Assembly: GCA_020747015.1 (NCBI GenBank)
Contig: JAGTJM010000015.1
Span: 186,001 to 250,000, forward strand
From: Pyrenochaeta sp. MPI-SDFR-AT-0127
Lineage: Eukaryota > Ascomycota > Dothideomycetes > Pleosporales > Cucurbitariaceae
DNA: 64,000 bases
Direction: 5' to 3'
A program made the translations under genes and the position numbers. A model generated the notes under the pieces. That model saw nothing but the letters and a program-made list of their open reading frames with translations, did no database searches and had not been told where the DNA came from. Shown here in pieces: positions 23,201 to 34,896 of this stretch (position 1 is the first letter of the stretch; each line of letters starts with the position of its first letter).

Positions 23201-25975
23201 ACCGCCTAAGCACACGGGTTTATGCTCAGCTCACTACACAACAATCATATTCACCGATCAAAGTAGGTGATACAATCTGATCTGAATCAGGTCACGGATT
23301 TTGATGCTACACACAGTCAGCCTCCTGCACGTTAGGCTGGGGGCATATGCCGATCTCAAGAATGTAGTAGACAGATGATCTGGCCTTTTCAATGTCGTGC
23401 AGCGTGCAAGGCGCGACAATGCTCATACTAAGGCGACTATGGATATGTTTCCCGACCATACGGCATCCTCGAAAACATTGGCTGGACATGCTCGGTGGAC
23501 TGGGTCCTGCTGAGCCCCTTCCTGACGGTATCAGCCCCGCAAATTGTGCCTCGTGCATCCTGCTGGATCTTTGAGGCGAGCCACTTAGACAATGAACAGC
23601 GCATCACTCGCATATGATATGCAGCATGCACGCTCCTGAAGGCATCGTAAGCAAACGCTATGTACGCAAGCCGCAAGGAGCGACGCTGCAATGCTGTATA
23701 AACAAACGTGCTTGGAAACGGGGGCCAAAGCGTTTTACGATTCATTCCCGTCCTGTTCATGCAGAACATGCTGTGCAACATGCACATTCTGGGCAAACGA
23801 AGCGGGATGCCACATGTGGGCCATGACTCGGCAAAAATATACATGTCTACACGAGGCGGCCCCCCCCTCCCACTGCTCCGTATCATTTCCAGTGCGACTA
23901 AAAATCGTACCAACAAGGCAAGGGCACACTCCGCCTCACCTCCACGTCTGCCCTACGCACCACAGCACCGCCGCAATGCAATTCTGAACTATCGAAGTCC
24001 TAATCCAAACATGTTTCCTCGCTATACGGTCCGTGCCGCGGCGTCCTCCAGGCTACACAAAGGGCCCCGCATTCGGCCCAGGGCAAGCTGAGGGGGAAAA
24101 AACCTCGTCCTCCAATATATGCCTGCGCTCGATCAGGGCACGGAAAAAAAAGTGAGGCAACGAAACACTTCTACGGGCTGCGCAAGGCAAACGTGCAAGG
24201 GCATGGACTCCAGTGCACCGGCCGGTGGCGTGCGGACGACCCGCCCGTCGTTCGCTGCGGGGAACGCATACTTCCCGCCCGCGCTACCGCACCCAGGGCG
24301 CAACGCACGCACGCGTTCGCACTCTGAATCTGGGTGTGAGTGGAGAGCAGGTGGGTGGAGGGCCGGTGGAGGACGGAGGAAGAGGGGGTGGGAAAATGGG
24401 TCTGGATCGTCGGTATCCACGGACGCACGTCGGCGGTATTATGGTTTCTTTTTCCCCAAAATAAAAAAAACCCTCACAGTGGTAAGCGGCAAAGAGAGGG
24501 TTAGGTGGAGACTGTTTGCATGCATGCACGGGTAAGCATGGGCTGTGATGGGCTGTGGACGTTTTGGCCGTGGTTTGAAATTTTGCTTTACGAAGGTATA
24601 GTGTATGTATAGTGCTGTGCAGTGTGTAGTGCAGTCGATAATGTATTGCGGTGGAACGCAGTAATGTGGACGGCTGAAAGGAACACGCTGTAGCCGCACT
24701 GGCAGATTCCGCACGTGTGCCCTTTTGGTGTGTTGGCAAGCTTGCGAACTATCAAGGATGTCACCATAGAATGGGGAAGATGAGAGACGGGCACTAGCCA
24801 CGTCAATGTGAACTGGCGAACGGTAGCGTGCCCGACAACATGGTTAGGTGCATGTATATCACCATGTCGAGTGAAGATCGTGAACGGCAGGAATGTCGGC
24901 TGAGCGTGCATTTCACTCTGTAATCGCGTTGTAATGGCAAGCGGGCCAGATCCTCAACGTGTGGAAATTGGGACGATTTGTGGAAGTAGTGGAAATTGTA
25001 TGCAGTTCAGCTGCAAATGCACTGAAGCATGTGGTATCATTTCTAAGTTGCGATACTTGTAATTGCGTATCTGGTATCATCCTGTTGTCCTCCGATGCTA
25101 TAACCATTCCATCCATGCTTGACCATTGCCCTAATCGATGGAGACATGTCCCGGGAAGCAGAGAGGGTGACATCGACCAATGCACGCTCCTGCAAGCCGG
25201 CCCGGCCCATCACCAAATTGAAAGAGCAGAAAAGAATTGCCGCACTAAGCCATGTTATGCATTGAAGCGAAATGACTCCCCGTCCCAACCATAGTGCACG
25301 AAATTCAACAGATAGCCACCCAGTGGTAAGAATGCAAGTGGGGTCGTGCCGTCATGAAGAAGGTAAAATGTTGACAAAGGAAAGAAGAAAAAAGTGGATA
25401 GGTGTACAAAGTGATCGAGCAGTGAAGCTCTGTGAAGAAAGAACAATTCTATGGGATATCGCCAAGATGCCGGATGATGCTCGCCGGCATGCCAATCCGG
25501 TGGTGTTCCTGTATATTTTTGCGCCAGTGATCAAATAGAAGCCAAGGTGGCCTAGAAAGGGTATATGCGAATGACAAACGATCGAGGCCCAAGTGGACGA
25601 GATCGAGGAAAACTTTTTAGAAAATGATTGTGCCGAGGCATCGCTTCGGAAAGCAGTGCATAGTAGCGGATATGGCTTGGAAGCATCCCTTTTCCGACGG
25701 GATTCAGGATGTAACTGCGCTACCGTTGCGTAAAATATTCCGCTGCCTCGCTTTGGGTGTCCTGTTCAAGGATGAAATGCGGATATAAAGCCGAAGCCGA
25801 TGCTGTGGCAAAGGCCAATGCAGAAGCCACGACAAGCCAGTCGAAACACCGATGAGCACAAGAACAGACATCTTTCCAATGGGTAGTGTATGCTACAACT
25901 GCAGCTGATCCTTATCGAATGACGCGTGGCTGAAGACGTCAGCTGCAGAGAGTGGAGTGTCTTTGCAAGCGTCGG
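20259..25975. other. 5.7-kb stretch without a recognisable gene
   Basis: This runs between the UPF1 start and the PLC stop. The left end must hold the UPF1 promoter and the right end the PLC 3' region. In between there are many overlapping frames under 160 codons on both strands, rich in Cys, His, Arg and Pro, as expected from non-coding DNA of balanced composition. I see no domain, no consistent splice pattern, no tRNA and no transposon ends. Base composition is not strongly AT-skewed, so heavy RIP decay is not the obvious cause. Local oddities are a C8 run near 23862 and an A/C-rich block near 24460-24475. Confidence 0.5.
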
Positions 25976-28900
25976 TTATCGCTCAAACGTGCTTGAGCGG
26001 CTAATCAGGTCTAGGTCTGACTCGCGGGATTCGCTTCCCATGCGCTCATCTTTACGCTTCCTGCGCTCACTGGGAGCTCGGCTAATCAGACGCCTGACAA
26101 AGTTGCGACTAGGCCTGCTGTTCGTAGGCTCTTGGAGGGGACTGGCGGCCTCGAAAGAAGACCTGCGGGAACCGGTACGCTCGAGGCTAGCTTCAGGTGC
26201 ATCAACGATGTCTTGCTTCTTGATCTTGCAGAAGAGAGTCGAAAACAGATACTGCTCGCCGTTGCTGTCAAAGAGCGGAAGGTGACGGAAGCCTTGTTGA
26301 ATGCTGTCAAGCTTCGCTGTAAAGGTGGCCAGAGGAGCGTGGTTAGTGGTTCGAGCATCGAGCGAGTTCCAAACAGTCCATCGGACAAAGACCAGACTTG
26401 GATATCTTGTGGTGACAGTCATATCAATCTCGTTACCGAACTCAGGATTGTAGCCGTTACCCTCAACGATGCAGGTGCGCTTGCGTAGAGGGTTACCAAT
26501 GCCGGAATGGCCGTTTCGTGCAGATGCGTCCTGTCCGCCAATGCCTGTGGCATTCGCACCCATGTCTTCCGCACAGTACATCTCAAACTCGACATAGGGG
26601 TTGATGTTCGCTTCCTGGCCCAGGCCTCGAGGCCGTGGTAACTGCTGAGCCGAGATAATCTGGACTGTGAACTTGACTTGTTTCTTGGGTGCTTTCTTAA
26701 GACCAATGATTGGAACATGCGACTCAAGGCGAAGTGCAGCGGGTTTAAGTACGTAGCCTGTACGATCATCGCCACCAGCAAACATGGCTTCGTTCAATTG
26801 CTGTCCGAGGTCGTAAGTTTGCCAGTTCAGAGCAGCCATTTGAACCCCACGACGCCAAAACTTGAGCGGGTCAAAGTTCGATGAATTGATGCGGAAGGCA
26901 TGCGGATACACACGCATAAGGCAGCGCATGTTGTGCTCTTCGAGGAGGTGCTTCTCGCGGGCTCCGGTTCTGGTGACCTTCTCGAATGCGCGCTCATTCA
27001 TTGAGAAGACGTGGTTAAATGTGTTGGCGTCGACACAGCCAAAATCCGTGAACTTGACGCCTCGGGTATAAACACCAAGACTGCCAAGTTCTTTCGTGAT
27101 TTTGCTGGTCTTGGTCTTCTTGGGTTTTCTTCGGTCATCTACAGCTTCTGCTGCAGTGGCATTGGGGCTGTCACTATCCTCAGCCGAGCTGACAACTGAA
27201 GATGTAGGTAGCGTATGGTTGGTGGATGTAGTTGAGGTACGTGGTGATGCCCAAAACGCTGTTGTTCGCTCTGGCGGGCTCATTGATGGAGGACTTGAGA
27301 GAAGAGGCGAGTTCGGAATGATGCTATCGTTCATAAGCACGGGGCGAGACCAAGGCGAACTGAAACTGCGTTGTCTTCGAGTGGATAGCTCGTTCACAAG
27401 GACTCTAGTATCGAGGTCCTCGCCAACAGCAGCCTTAACTTTGATAAGGATTCGATGCTTGAGCTCCTCAGGTGACGGTAAAGTCTGCGAATCGAAGTCC
27501 AATGGCTGAAGCACCAATTTTTCGCCAAACTCCGCCATCATGATCTTGACCATGGCAGCTTGCTGGGCAGAAGAGCAGTGCACTTCGAGCGACAAGATGA
27601 TTGGGTATTGCGATTCTGTGAAGGCGTACTTGTTGATGACTTTGATAGTGTCTTGGAACAATATGCTCTTGGTCAAGGTACGACCATGCATTACGACTGG
27701 ATTGTTATCAGCGCCATCCCAGCAGTCAATCTCAAGGCATCGACAGCCTTTCTGGAGCGCGGTGATGTACGCTTCGGTGCTAGATTCGCCCGCAACTTGG
27801 CGACCAAGAAGATAGGTGTTGTGAGAGCTGGAAATGTAGTATTCGTTTAGAGGTCGGTCCAGTTTCTGCTGCGAGCCGACAGGTTTGAGAACGGAGTTGG
27901 CGGATGACGTGAGATATGTTTGGAAGGCCGGAAAGTTCATTGTCAAGGGTAGTGGTATCTCGCCGCCATCTGTGGGCGTAGCTTTGGGTCGTGTTGCGCG
28001 CGCGAATCTTTCAAATGTGCTTGTCCAGTGCTCCTGATCCGCATGGACATTAACGCCCTGCTCGTGTTGCAGGAATGAGAAGAAGGTGGCTTTGTCCATC
28101 TCAACCTTCGATCCAGGCGTGACGGACTTGTATATTGATTTGATGTCTTTGCGTTCCTTTAGGCGTCTTACAAAGGCCAAGAACTGCAGTTGATTGAGCT
28201 TGCCAGCCTGGAGTGCGTCGGCCTTCTCAAAGTAGGCTCGAAGGGTAGCATCGGTGCAATTGATGTGCAGACTGCGACACAGCTCAACAGTACTTGGGAA
28301 GTCAAGTGATTCTTCACCTTCACCACGCTTCTTCATGGCCCGTTGCCAAACTAGTTTCGCACTCTTGTCGGCAAAGCCTAGTAGGCCGGCCATCATGTCG
28401 ATACGATTTCGAGAGACAGTGTCAAGGGTCTGTGTCCACATGTTGAAGACACCAATGTCGAGTGCAATCAAATGCATTGTCTTTACCCGACCCTTGGAGC
28501 GAGTGGTATCTGTGTAGACGATGGTGAACCAATAAGGAGCCCAGTTTTCCGAAAGACCGCATTCTTCTCGGTAGTGCTTGGCAGCCAGACCTGACCGGAT
28601 CTCTTTCACATCATCGATGTAGAAGCATTTCGAGGGTCGTGAAGGATCCCAAAACACTTTGGCGGATTCCAAATCAAGGCGAAGGTTGATTTCCTTGGTC
28701 TCTTTCTTGGTAACCTTTCTTAGCACAGTGCCTTGCTCAAGCCGGGAGTTGCGGACGGGCGCAATGACTGAAGGATCCGGTATTGAGCTGACGCTCGGAA
28801 TATGGTGTGAGATGCCCAGGGCATTGATGGGCGGCTCGTACAAGTCTTCTACGGCTTCCTCCTCTTCAAAGGCGTCAAAGTCGGAGATGCCAGTATCGCC

Positions 28901-29329
28901 GTCAGCGGCAGTCCTGCTGTCACTGCGTCGGCGCATAATTACTGGGCCCGAGCTCTTGTCGCGTTGTGCAGTGGAATTGCCCCGGCGGAATCGACTTGGA
29001 ATGCCCTGGGCGCCACGGCTGACTCTTCGAATGAGACCTGGTCCCTTACCCAGGGCCTCGGCCATGGCAGACGGAGACGAGGTTGGGGGTGACATGAGTG
29101 GGGTGGGGAGGAGCGATTCGGGTAGGGTGTAGGAAGGAATTGCTGGTAGAGACGACGACATGGCGACTATGCCCTCGGGGGTCGACTGGAGAGAGCCATT
29201 GAGGTACGAGGGTGTTGAAGCCGGGCTGCCTCGCGAGCTGGGAATGTTGATAGCAGCCGTGATGCGGGCAAAGCTGGGCTGGGGCGAAGGCATGCGTGGC
29301 CGGGGATAGGCGTCGTAGAGCAGCGACAT
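25976..29329 (-). CDS. plc1: phosphoinositide-specific phospholipase C
   Basis: PI-PLC hydrolyses phosphatidylinositol 4,5-bisphosphate to diacylglycerol and inositol trisphosphate in Ca2+ signalling. It is one uninterrupted exon of 1117 codons. The start is the ATG at 29329 in the context GCCACCATGTC; the frame extends four codons upstream only through a TTG. The N-terminal 190 residues are low complexity (Ser/Pro/Arg). A PH-like region (about 200-320) and EF-hand-like region (about 340-480) follow. The catalytic X domain (about 495-645) carries YISSSHNTYL and CRCLEIDCWDG...VMHGRT, with both catalytic His visible. A Ser/Thr-rich linker leads to the Y domain (about 765-885, GVYTRGVKFTDF...MRVYPHAFRINSSNFDP) and a C2 domain (about 905-1050). 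The tail is basic and serine-rich. The architecture equals fungal delta-type PLC; the long N-terminal extension is common in filamentous fungi. Confidence 0.97.
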   Translation of the reverse strand: MSLLYDAYPRPRMPSPQPSFARITAAINIPSSRGSPASTPSYLNGSLQSTPEGIVAMSSSLPAIPSYTLPESLLPTPLMSPPTSSPSAMAEALGKGPGLIRRVSRGAQGIPSRFRRGNSTAQRDKSSGPVIMRRRSDSRTAADGDTGISDFDAFEEEEAVEDLYEPPINALGISHHIPSVSSIPDPSVIAPVRNSRLEQGTVLRKVTKKETKEINLRLDLESAKVFWDPSRPSKCFYIDDVKEIRSGLAAKHYREECGLSENWAPYWFTIVYTDTTRSKGRVKTMHLIALDIGVFNMWTQTLDTVSRNRIDMMAGLLGFADKSAKLVWQRAMKKRGEGEESLDFPSTVELCRSLHINCTDATLRAYFEKADALQAGKLNQLQFLAFVRRLKERKDIKSIYKSVTPGSKVEMDKATFFSFLQHEQGVNVHADQEHWTSTFERFARATRPKATPTDGGEIPLPLTMNFPAFQTYLTSSANSVLKPVGSQQKLDRPLNEYYISSSHNTYLLGRQVAGESSTEAYITALQKGCRCLEIDCWDGADNNPVVMHGRTLTKSILFQDTIKVINKYAFTESQYPIILSLEVHCSSAQQAAMVKIMMAEFGEKLVLQPLDFDSQTLPSPEELKHRILIKVKAAVGEDLDTRVLVNELSTRRQRSFSSPWSRPVLMNDSIIPNSPLLSSPPSMSPPERTTAFWASPRTSTTSTNHTLPTSSVVSSAEDSDSPNATAAEAVDDRRKPKKTKTSKITKELGSLGVYTRGVKFTDFGCVDANTFNHVFSMNERAFEKVTRTGAREKHLLEEHNMRCLMRVYPHAFRINSSNFDPLKFWRRGVQMAALNWQTYDLGQQLNEAMFAGGDDRTGYVLKPAALRLESHVPIIGLKKAPKKQVKFTVQIISAQQLPRPRGLGQEANINPYVEFEMYCAEDMGANATGIGGQDASARNGHSGIGNPLRKRTCIVEGNGYNPEFGNEIDMTVTTRYPSLVFVRWTVWNSLDARTTNHAPLATFTAKLDSIQQGFRHLPLFDSNGEQYLFSTLFCKIKKQDIVDAPEASLERTGSRRSSFEAASPLQEPTNSRPSRNFVRRLISRAPSERRKRKDERMGSESRESDLDLISRSSTFER

Positions 29330-32197
29330 GGTGGCCGTCAAAGCAAAAGTGAAACTCGAACTTGGGTTAATGCAACTTCATGGCGCGAGCAAGCTGGCTA
29401 GAGAGCGGAACGGCGAGCGGGCGCCACTGGAGAAATAAAGAGCACAGCGGATCAACAGCCGGGCTGGGGTCCTGGTCGCGGTGGAGCTAGAAGCTTTCGC
29501 ACATCGTGAGCCTGACGGAATGGTGCGTATTCGGTTAGACGGTTGAGGACGAGCAAGCGCGCGCTGCGCGAAAAGGCAGCTGCGGGTCAGCTGCGTTGTG
29601 CGATGATGGAGGAGTTGACCTGCATGCACGATGCGCGCCGACTGGGGGGGTGGGAATATATTGGGATGCTACGGAGCGATCTCGGGTGGGGGTCGCAGCC
29701 CAAAGCGGACGAGCGGGCAGGCAGCGACAAAGTAAGCGACAGGTCTTGGAGGACCTCGAGGGCAATGGAATGCGGAGTGTGCAGGTGGGTGCAGGTGGGC
29801 GCGGTTGATGAGTGCGTAGTCGTTGCGGCTTGGGAGGGGGAAAGGTGCAGAATTGCTGGGGGAGTCAAAGGTGCGGCCCCTTTGTAATGGAAAACGGCAA
29901 GTACGGATAGCTGTGGCTTGGGGAAGGAGCCGTGGATTCTTAGGGCAGGTACACTCAAGTACAGGAAACAGCGACACGGCCTTGGCAACCGCAAATTCTC
30001 TGCCAGCGAGTTACAACACCATGATCCTCGACGCCTTGGGGGGCGCGCAACCCCTGTGCCTGCTCGTCGGGCTGCGCGCCGCTCTGCTCCATTCGAGCCT
30101 ACCCTAGCCACTGTGACTCCGTGACAGCCACTTCCCTGTTCTCGCGCTGCTAACAACTCCTAACGAGCCCTAAACCAGCCCCTAAAATTGGGAGGGCCGC
30201 GGCTTCGGCACCCGGTGCTTGCTCCGCTCATGAAACGTTGTGGGAGATGACGTCTCGACCGTTGTTTGTTTGTGTGGGCTCCAATCAAAACCCGGCCACG
30301 CGGGTTGACGCCTGAAAATCACAGCATCAGGCTCCCAGGAAGCGCGGTCAAGACGTCTTGCTGGCAACCCGGCGGAGCTTGCATGCACTGCCCTGTTGGG
30401 TATTGTTTTCTCCTGCTGTGCCAAACACAGCGTTGGCAGAAGAGCAACACCAGCTTTGCCTGCTGCCGTGGCTTCCGGCCAAAGAGGGGAATGTTGCAGT
30501 GGTCAGCAAGGCTGAGTCTTGCCGCTCTGCAGCCAATTGCCCTGCTATTCGTGTCTGGTTAATAATAACCAGTCACCGGTGCAGATGAGCTGGCCATGCT
30601 GCGAAACAATCATGGTCGCTACGTACAGTGGGCTTGGAGGCGTTGGCGTCATTGGAAGGATGCCGTCTATCCTCATTTGACCAGTGTTTAGTTTTGCCAA
30701 ACCCGACTTTACCGGTGCATCTGCGCTGCCAATTTGTGACGGGTCTCCGCCGACAATACGGTGAGCCTGCGTGATACCTCAACTAGTCGGCCTCGTTGGC
30801 CAAAGTAGCGGTGATGGGAGACGGCTATCAAACCGTCCTCTCGACGAGTCACAGCCCGTCACAGTGGCAAGCGCTCTGTGGCTGTTGGCTGTCTCCTACA
30901 CGTGGCGCGCGGGATGTTGAAACGAAGTGCGAAGCCGGCACGCTGGTTAGAGTTGTCTTGGCCGATGATCATGGGCCGCGGCTGTTCAAAGGCGCGAAGG
31001 TCAGGGATGCGCCGTCTCAACCGTCGTCGACAGGCATCGCGAGCGGTAGGGGGGGGAAGGGGGCGTGCCTTGCCTGTGCGCCTCAACCTGCTGCAGCACG
31101 GCTCGCATGCCTCTGGCAATTCAGCATGCTTGCTGTCCCCGAAACAGAAGATTCGCAATACTGGCGCGGTCCTGCTGCTGTCAGGTCGGTGCTGCGTATC
31201 CGCATCGTGCTGCACTGCGATGCAATGCACCGAGTCGCGTGATGGCCTTACCGCCAGCCAATTTCTCCAATGCTTCGAGAAGCTGGCAGGATTTGCCGCC
31301 CCTGAGACCGTTCACGAATCAGACCATTGCCCCCGCACCAACGCCCTCTGCCCACATGTGGGTTTTCCAGCACGACTACCGTGACGTCCATGTGACCTGC
31401 AAGCGGTGTGATATGGCCATTTTCGTCGTGCTTCGGCGTCCAATCGTTCTGGCGTTGCTGTGATGTCGTCGGATACGTCCATCGTACGTTATCGCAGCTC
31501 CTCCCTCTGTACCCTCCGGCCGAGCCAGTGCCTCATTTGTGCCTCGTTTGTGCCACGGACCGCAGCGCTTCGGTGCCACCAAGCAACTCTTGTTACAGGG
31601 CAAGTGCCGCTCTCCCGTCACCCAAGGACAGTGACGCCCCAGGACTCTGCCAACACGACTCGTCCACAAATAGCACCCACACATTTCTCGGTCTGTTCCG
31701 ACGTCGTGTCAGAATAATCGCAATCGATGACATGCATCATTTCCTAGCCCAGAAAGGGAAACAGAGCTCAGAATACGACACATTGAGCTCTGACACACGG
31801 AATGCGTGCAGCGTCGGCTTGCCTGTCATGATTCTGCAGCTGGCCTGTGCCAGATTCTGCATTAAGCCTTTGGATCTGCTTGCGGCTCCAAAGGGGTGTG
31901 TTTGACATGCGAACGAACATTCTCATGCATACGAGCTGAGCTGAGCTGAGCTCACGCTGCTTCGATGTGACACAACCTAGGAATGCAACACACGCTGCGC
32001 CAACAGGAAAAAGGCAAACCCTTGTAAACAATTCATTCGTTGACCTGAGTAGATCGAGCGCAACTAATTGGACCTACCAGAACACGCCATTCCAACGACG
32101 ATAGGCGAGAGGGCGCACTCGACAGTCAGCTTCAGGTACCCCACTTGTTGACTTGGATATTGAACAGCCATTGCCGCGTACACAGGTTATTGCCGTG
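29330..32197. other. 2.9-kb GC-rich spacer, PLC promoter side
   Basis: The first several hundred bases upstream of the PLC start must contain its promoter and 5' leader. The remainder has many overlapping frames on both strands, dominated by Arg, Pro, Ser, Cys and His, with no domain and no splice logic. I see no gene here. A short tandem repeat is listed separately. Confidence 0.5.
31933..31952. repeat. short tandem repeat, GAGCT x4
   Basis: Four perfect copies of the pentamer GAGCT in a row, each pair forming overlapping AGCT palindromes. It lies in the spacer between PLC and the next minus-strand gene. Probably a simple microsatellite. Confidence 0.85.
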
Positions 32198-34500
32198 TCA
32201 CAGCCGGTCACGGTCGATAAGATCAAGTCCCTCACTGAACTCGTCACTTACCAGAATGTCGTACTTGCAAGAAGAACGTCCGACGTCTCCAGTGCTCTCC
32301 GTAGCCCCTGCACTGGATACGCGTTTCGTGCGATTATGGAGCTCTCCGCTACCGCGGAACGTTCTTGTGTCATGGCAATTCCTTGAGTACGTCTCCTCTG
32401 TATCGCAAGCTGCGTTGTTTCGCAGAGACGCGTGAGTCACCGACTTCTCATCAAATGGGCTGTTCTCGGCGGCCATAACGTTGCCCTGTACCCTGTCACT
32501 CAAGTCCTCGCCAAACCCTTGAAAGGCCGGTGAAGTGATCGCCCGTAACTTTGAAAGTGGCCGGGAGACTGCTGCGTCTTGTATGTTGTCGGTTATGCAA
32601 AAGGCTCGACCTGATATTGATCTGAACGGTGTAGAGCTGACTGAGCTAACTGCGACAGATAACGGCAGGTATCTTGATGATGTTTCCGCGGCAAACCTTG
32701 ACGCAAGCTCCTCGCCATCGTGTTCATGGTTGTCCTTTATTTCCGACGTGGAAATGCTCTCACTTCCGAACACAAATGCTTGCCAGAGTTTCTCCTCTCC
32801 GTCGGGGTCCCGCGGTCTCGACGCGACTGGGCTGCCTCGGCAATTACACTTTGCACCAAACTGCTGCACCGAAACAGGTCGTCCAAGGAAAGGCAAAGAG
32901 GCGGAGCTGCAGGAGGAGCTAATGTGCGTTGGAACGCCATGGGTGGCATGTTGTGACCAGTTCGCGACAGCTTCATTGTTGTCCGCGGTGGGGTAAGAAT
33001 GCAACAAGCCGTTTCCGCGCTCACTTTCTGGCTCACTTGCAATGGTTGAGTGGCGTGAGCTTGCGTCCGAAACAGCGAGGAATGTTTTCCACGGCTCCTC
33101 ATCGACGATTGCAATTGCAGAAGAAGCTTCATCGCTAGATGATCGCCCGTTATCGCTGTCAACTTGACGCCTATGTCTCCTTTGGGACATTTCTGCAGGA
33201 GCTGTGTCCTGGGCACACTTCTTTTCAGCAATGTCGATATGCGATGCGCTGCGAACCGGGACTTCTGCAGAACAACCACGCTGCCCGAAGACAAGACAGG
33301 AAGGGTGTTCGATACCTTCAGCATGATGTGTGATCCGACATCCTGCGGTGATGCTCTCACCTGATTGTCCTCTCGCCCCAGCGGCAATAGTATCCTGGAG
33401 CGGCAGAGCAATCATGTCGTGATCTGAACTATCATGCCTAGAAGCGCAGTGGGGTAAATTAAGTTTGCGCCGCGGAGTCAAGCCAGGAGAGCGCTGAGTT
33501 TCTTTATCGGTGAGTGGGTGCTCGTGGGAAGCAGCACAACCATGTTGGGATGCCGTGGCCGTTGTGTCAAGTCGAAGTCTGACAGGTTGTGCGAGCACCT
33601 GCTTCGTTACTAGTCCTGCATCCTGATTTTCCTGATCAAAGAGCATGGAATCCGATGAAGCCTGCGACTGGTTGTATTCATTCTGTTGAGTAGAGTATGT
33701 ATCTGTCAATGCATCGGTACCGATTAGGATCCGGACATTTTCAGCACTATGTCGGTTTGCTCCAGGCAGGAAAGCCCTGACAAATGTATTGCCTGCTGGG
33801 CGAGGCAATTGTCCCCGAGAGTCAGCGTGATTCTTCTGTTGTGCAGTAGCCCTAAGTCGTCCGTGTACTTTTCTGCGTCTGCCAACTTTGTTCTTCTCCG
33901 TACTCGACAAGAATCGCAGGTTGACTGGCTTGGATGAATCAATGCCGATCCAATCCAGCTGTCTCAGGAGCCTCTTCCGGCTTGCATCGAGAAGCTGTGC
34001 ATCCAGATCTAACTCTGTGCCTCTCTTTTTCCTACTGTGTCGCTCTGCTGTGACATTAGTCTATTATTAAGTCTTTGGTACCCTTTGAGGGATGAGGTGA
34101 TATGAGAGCCCTTTGTCTTACCTCCTGGTGTACTCTTCTCAAGAACCGTGCAAGACAGAGGAGAATTCAAGGCATCTAAAAGGTTCGCATCTAAACTTGA
34201 CTGTACGTGGTCACCTAGCACAGGCCTTCGATCGCCTAACTGGGCCCCTTGTCGTGTCCCATTCTCTTGTCGTTGGGCTGAAAGACCAATAGGCCGGATA
34301 GAACTAGTACTCAGCGCGGATATATGCATAATAGTGTCGAAGTCATTGTTGCGGAGATAACTGGGACGGAAAGGTGCAGTGAGTGAGTTTGAGTTGTGTT
34401 GGAGCTGTGTACGCGCTCTGGCGAAGAAGGCTTTCTGCTTCTGAAGCACACCTCTATTGGCGTTTTTGTTGCGTTGCAGACTACCGCCTGTCCAGTTCAT
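32198..34500 (-). CDS. 751-aa low-complexity protein with N-terminal MNWTGG box, unknown
   Basis: Two exons, 34082-34500 and 32198-34034, join in frame (SSLKG joined to RKKRGTELDLDAQ) over a 47-nt intron with a GACTAATG branch site. The start MNWTGGSLQRNK plus a basic helix (QKQKAFFARARTQLQ) is a signature I recall at the N-terminus of several uncharacterised ascomycete proteins. A second conserved-looking island spans the splice junction: LLDASRKRLLRQLDWIGI, then SSKPVNLRF and a basic KNKVGRRRK patch that could serve as nuclear localisation signal. The remaining 500 residues are polar, Ser/Thr/Gln/Asn-rich and likely disordered. Within them are two related short motifs, EEPWKTFLAVSDASS and EEKLWQAFVFGSESI. 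No enzymatic domain, signal peptide or membrane span is present. The function is unknown; a nuclear or scaffold role is only a guess from composition. Confidence 0.8.
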
Positions 34501-34840
34501 GTTTGCGGTACACCAGGTGAATTTTGAGAATGACCCACGACATCAGTGGAATAGAGATACGGAAAGTCATCAGAAGAGGTGTTGAGTTCGCGACAGATCT
34601 TGCTCGCAACTTCCACTTGAGGGCAAGAGCTTGTCACCTGCTTCATCTACCAACATAACCATCGCACCCACCATCCCATCCATCATTCTCCCTGAACATG
34701 CAATGCATTTCACAGTTCTTACAGTAATGTTTTCATGTAACTGGCGTGTTGTGCTTCAAGGTAGGCCGGAGTACCCGTTACCAACGAACAAGGATCTGCT
34801 AGGACGGGCACTCCGGTCCATTTTTTTTGAATCCACAGTT

Positions 34841-34896
34841 CCATAATTTCTCTCCGCACATTTCTCCTCCACCAAAACTGCGGAGAGGAATTATGG
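34841..34896. repeat. fold-back inverted repeat, 18-bp arms, 20-bp loop
   Basis: The left arm CCATAATTTCTCTCCGCA (34841-34858) and right arm TGCGGAGAGGAATTATGG (34879-34896) are reverse complements except for one position, separated by 20 bases. Outside the arms there is partial further complementarity (CTCCGGTCC on the left, GGACCACGGAG on the right), offset by about 22 extra bases on the left. It sits about 340 bases upstream of the start codon at 34500. Confidence 0.8.

Noticed and set aside
23437..24739. Overlapping frames of 120-160 codons on both strands
   Set aside because: Composition is rich in Cys, His, Arg and Pro, with no domain, splice logic or start context; consistent with non-coding DNA.
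30796..31905. Several 120-170-codon overlapping frames in the PLC upstream region
   Set aside because: They occur in all frames at similar length, as expected in GC-rich DNA, and show no family resemblance.
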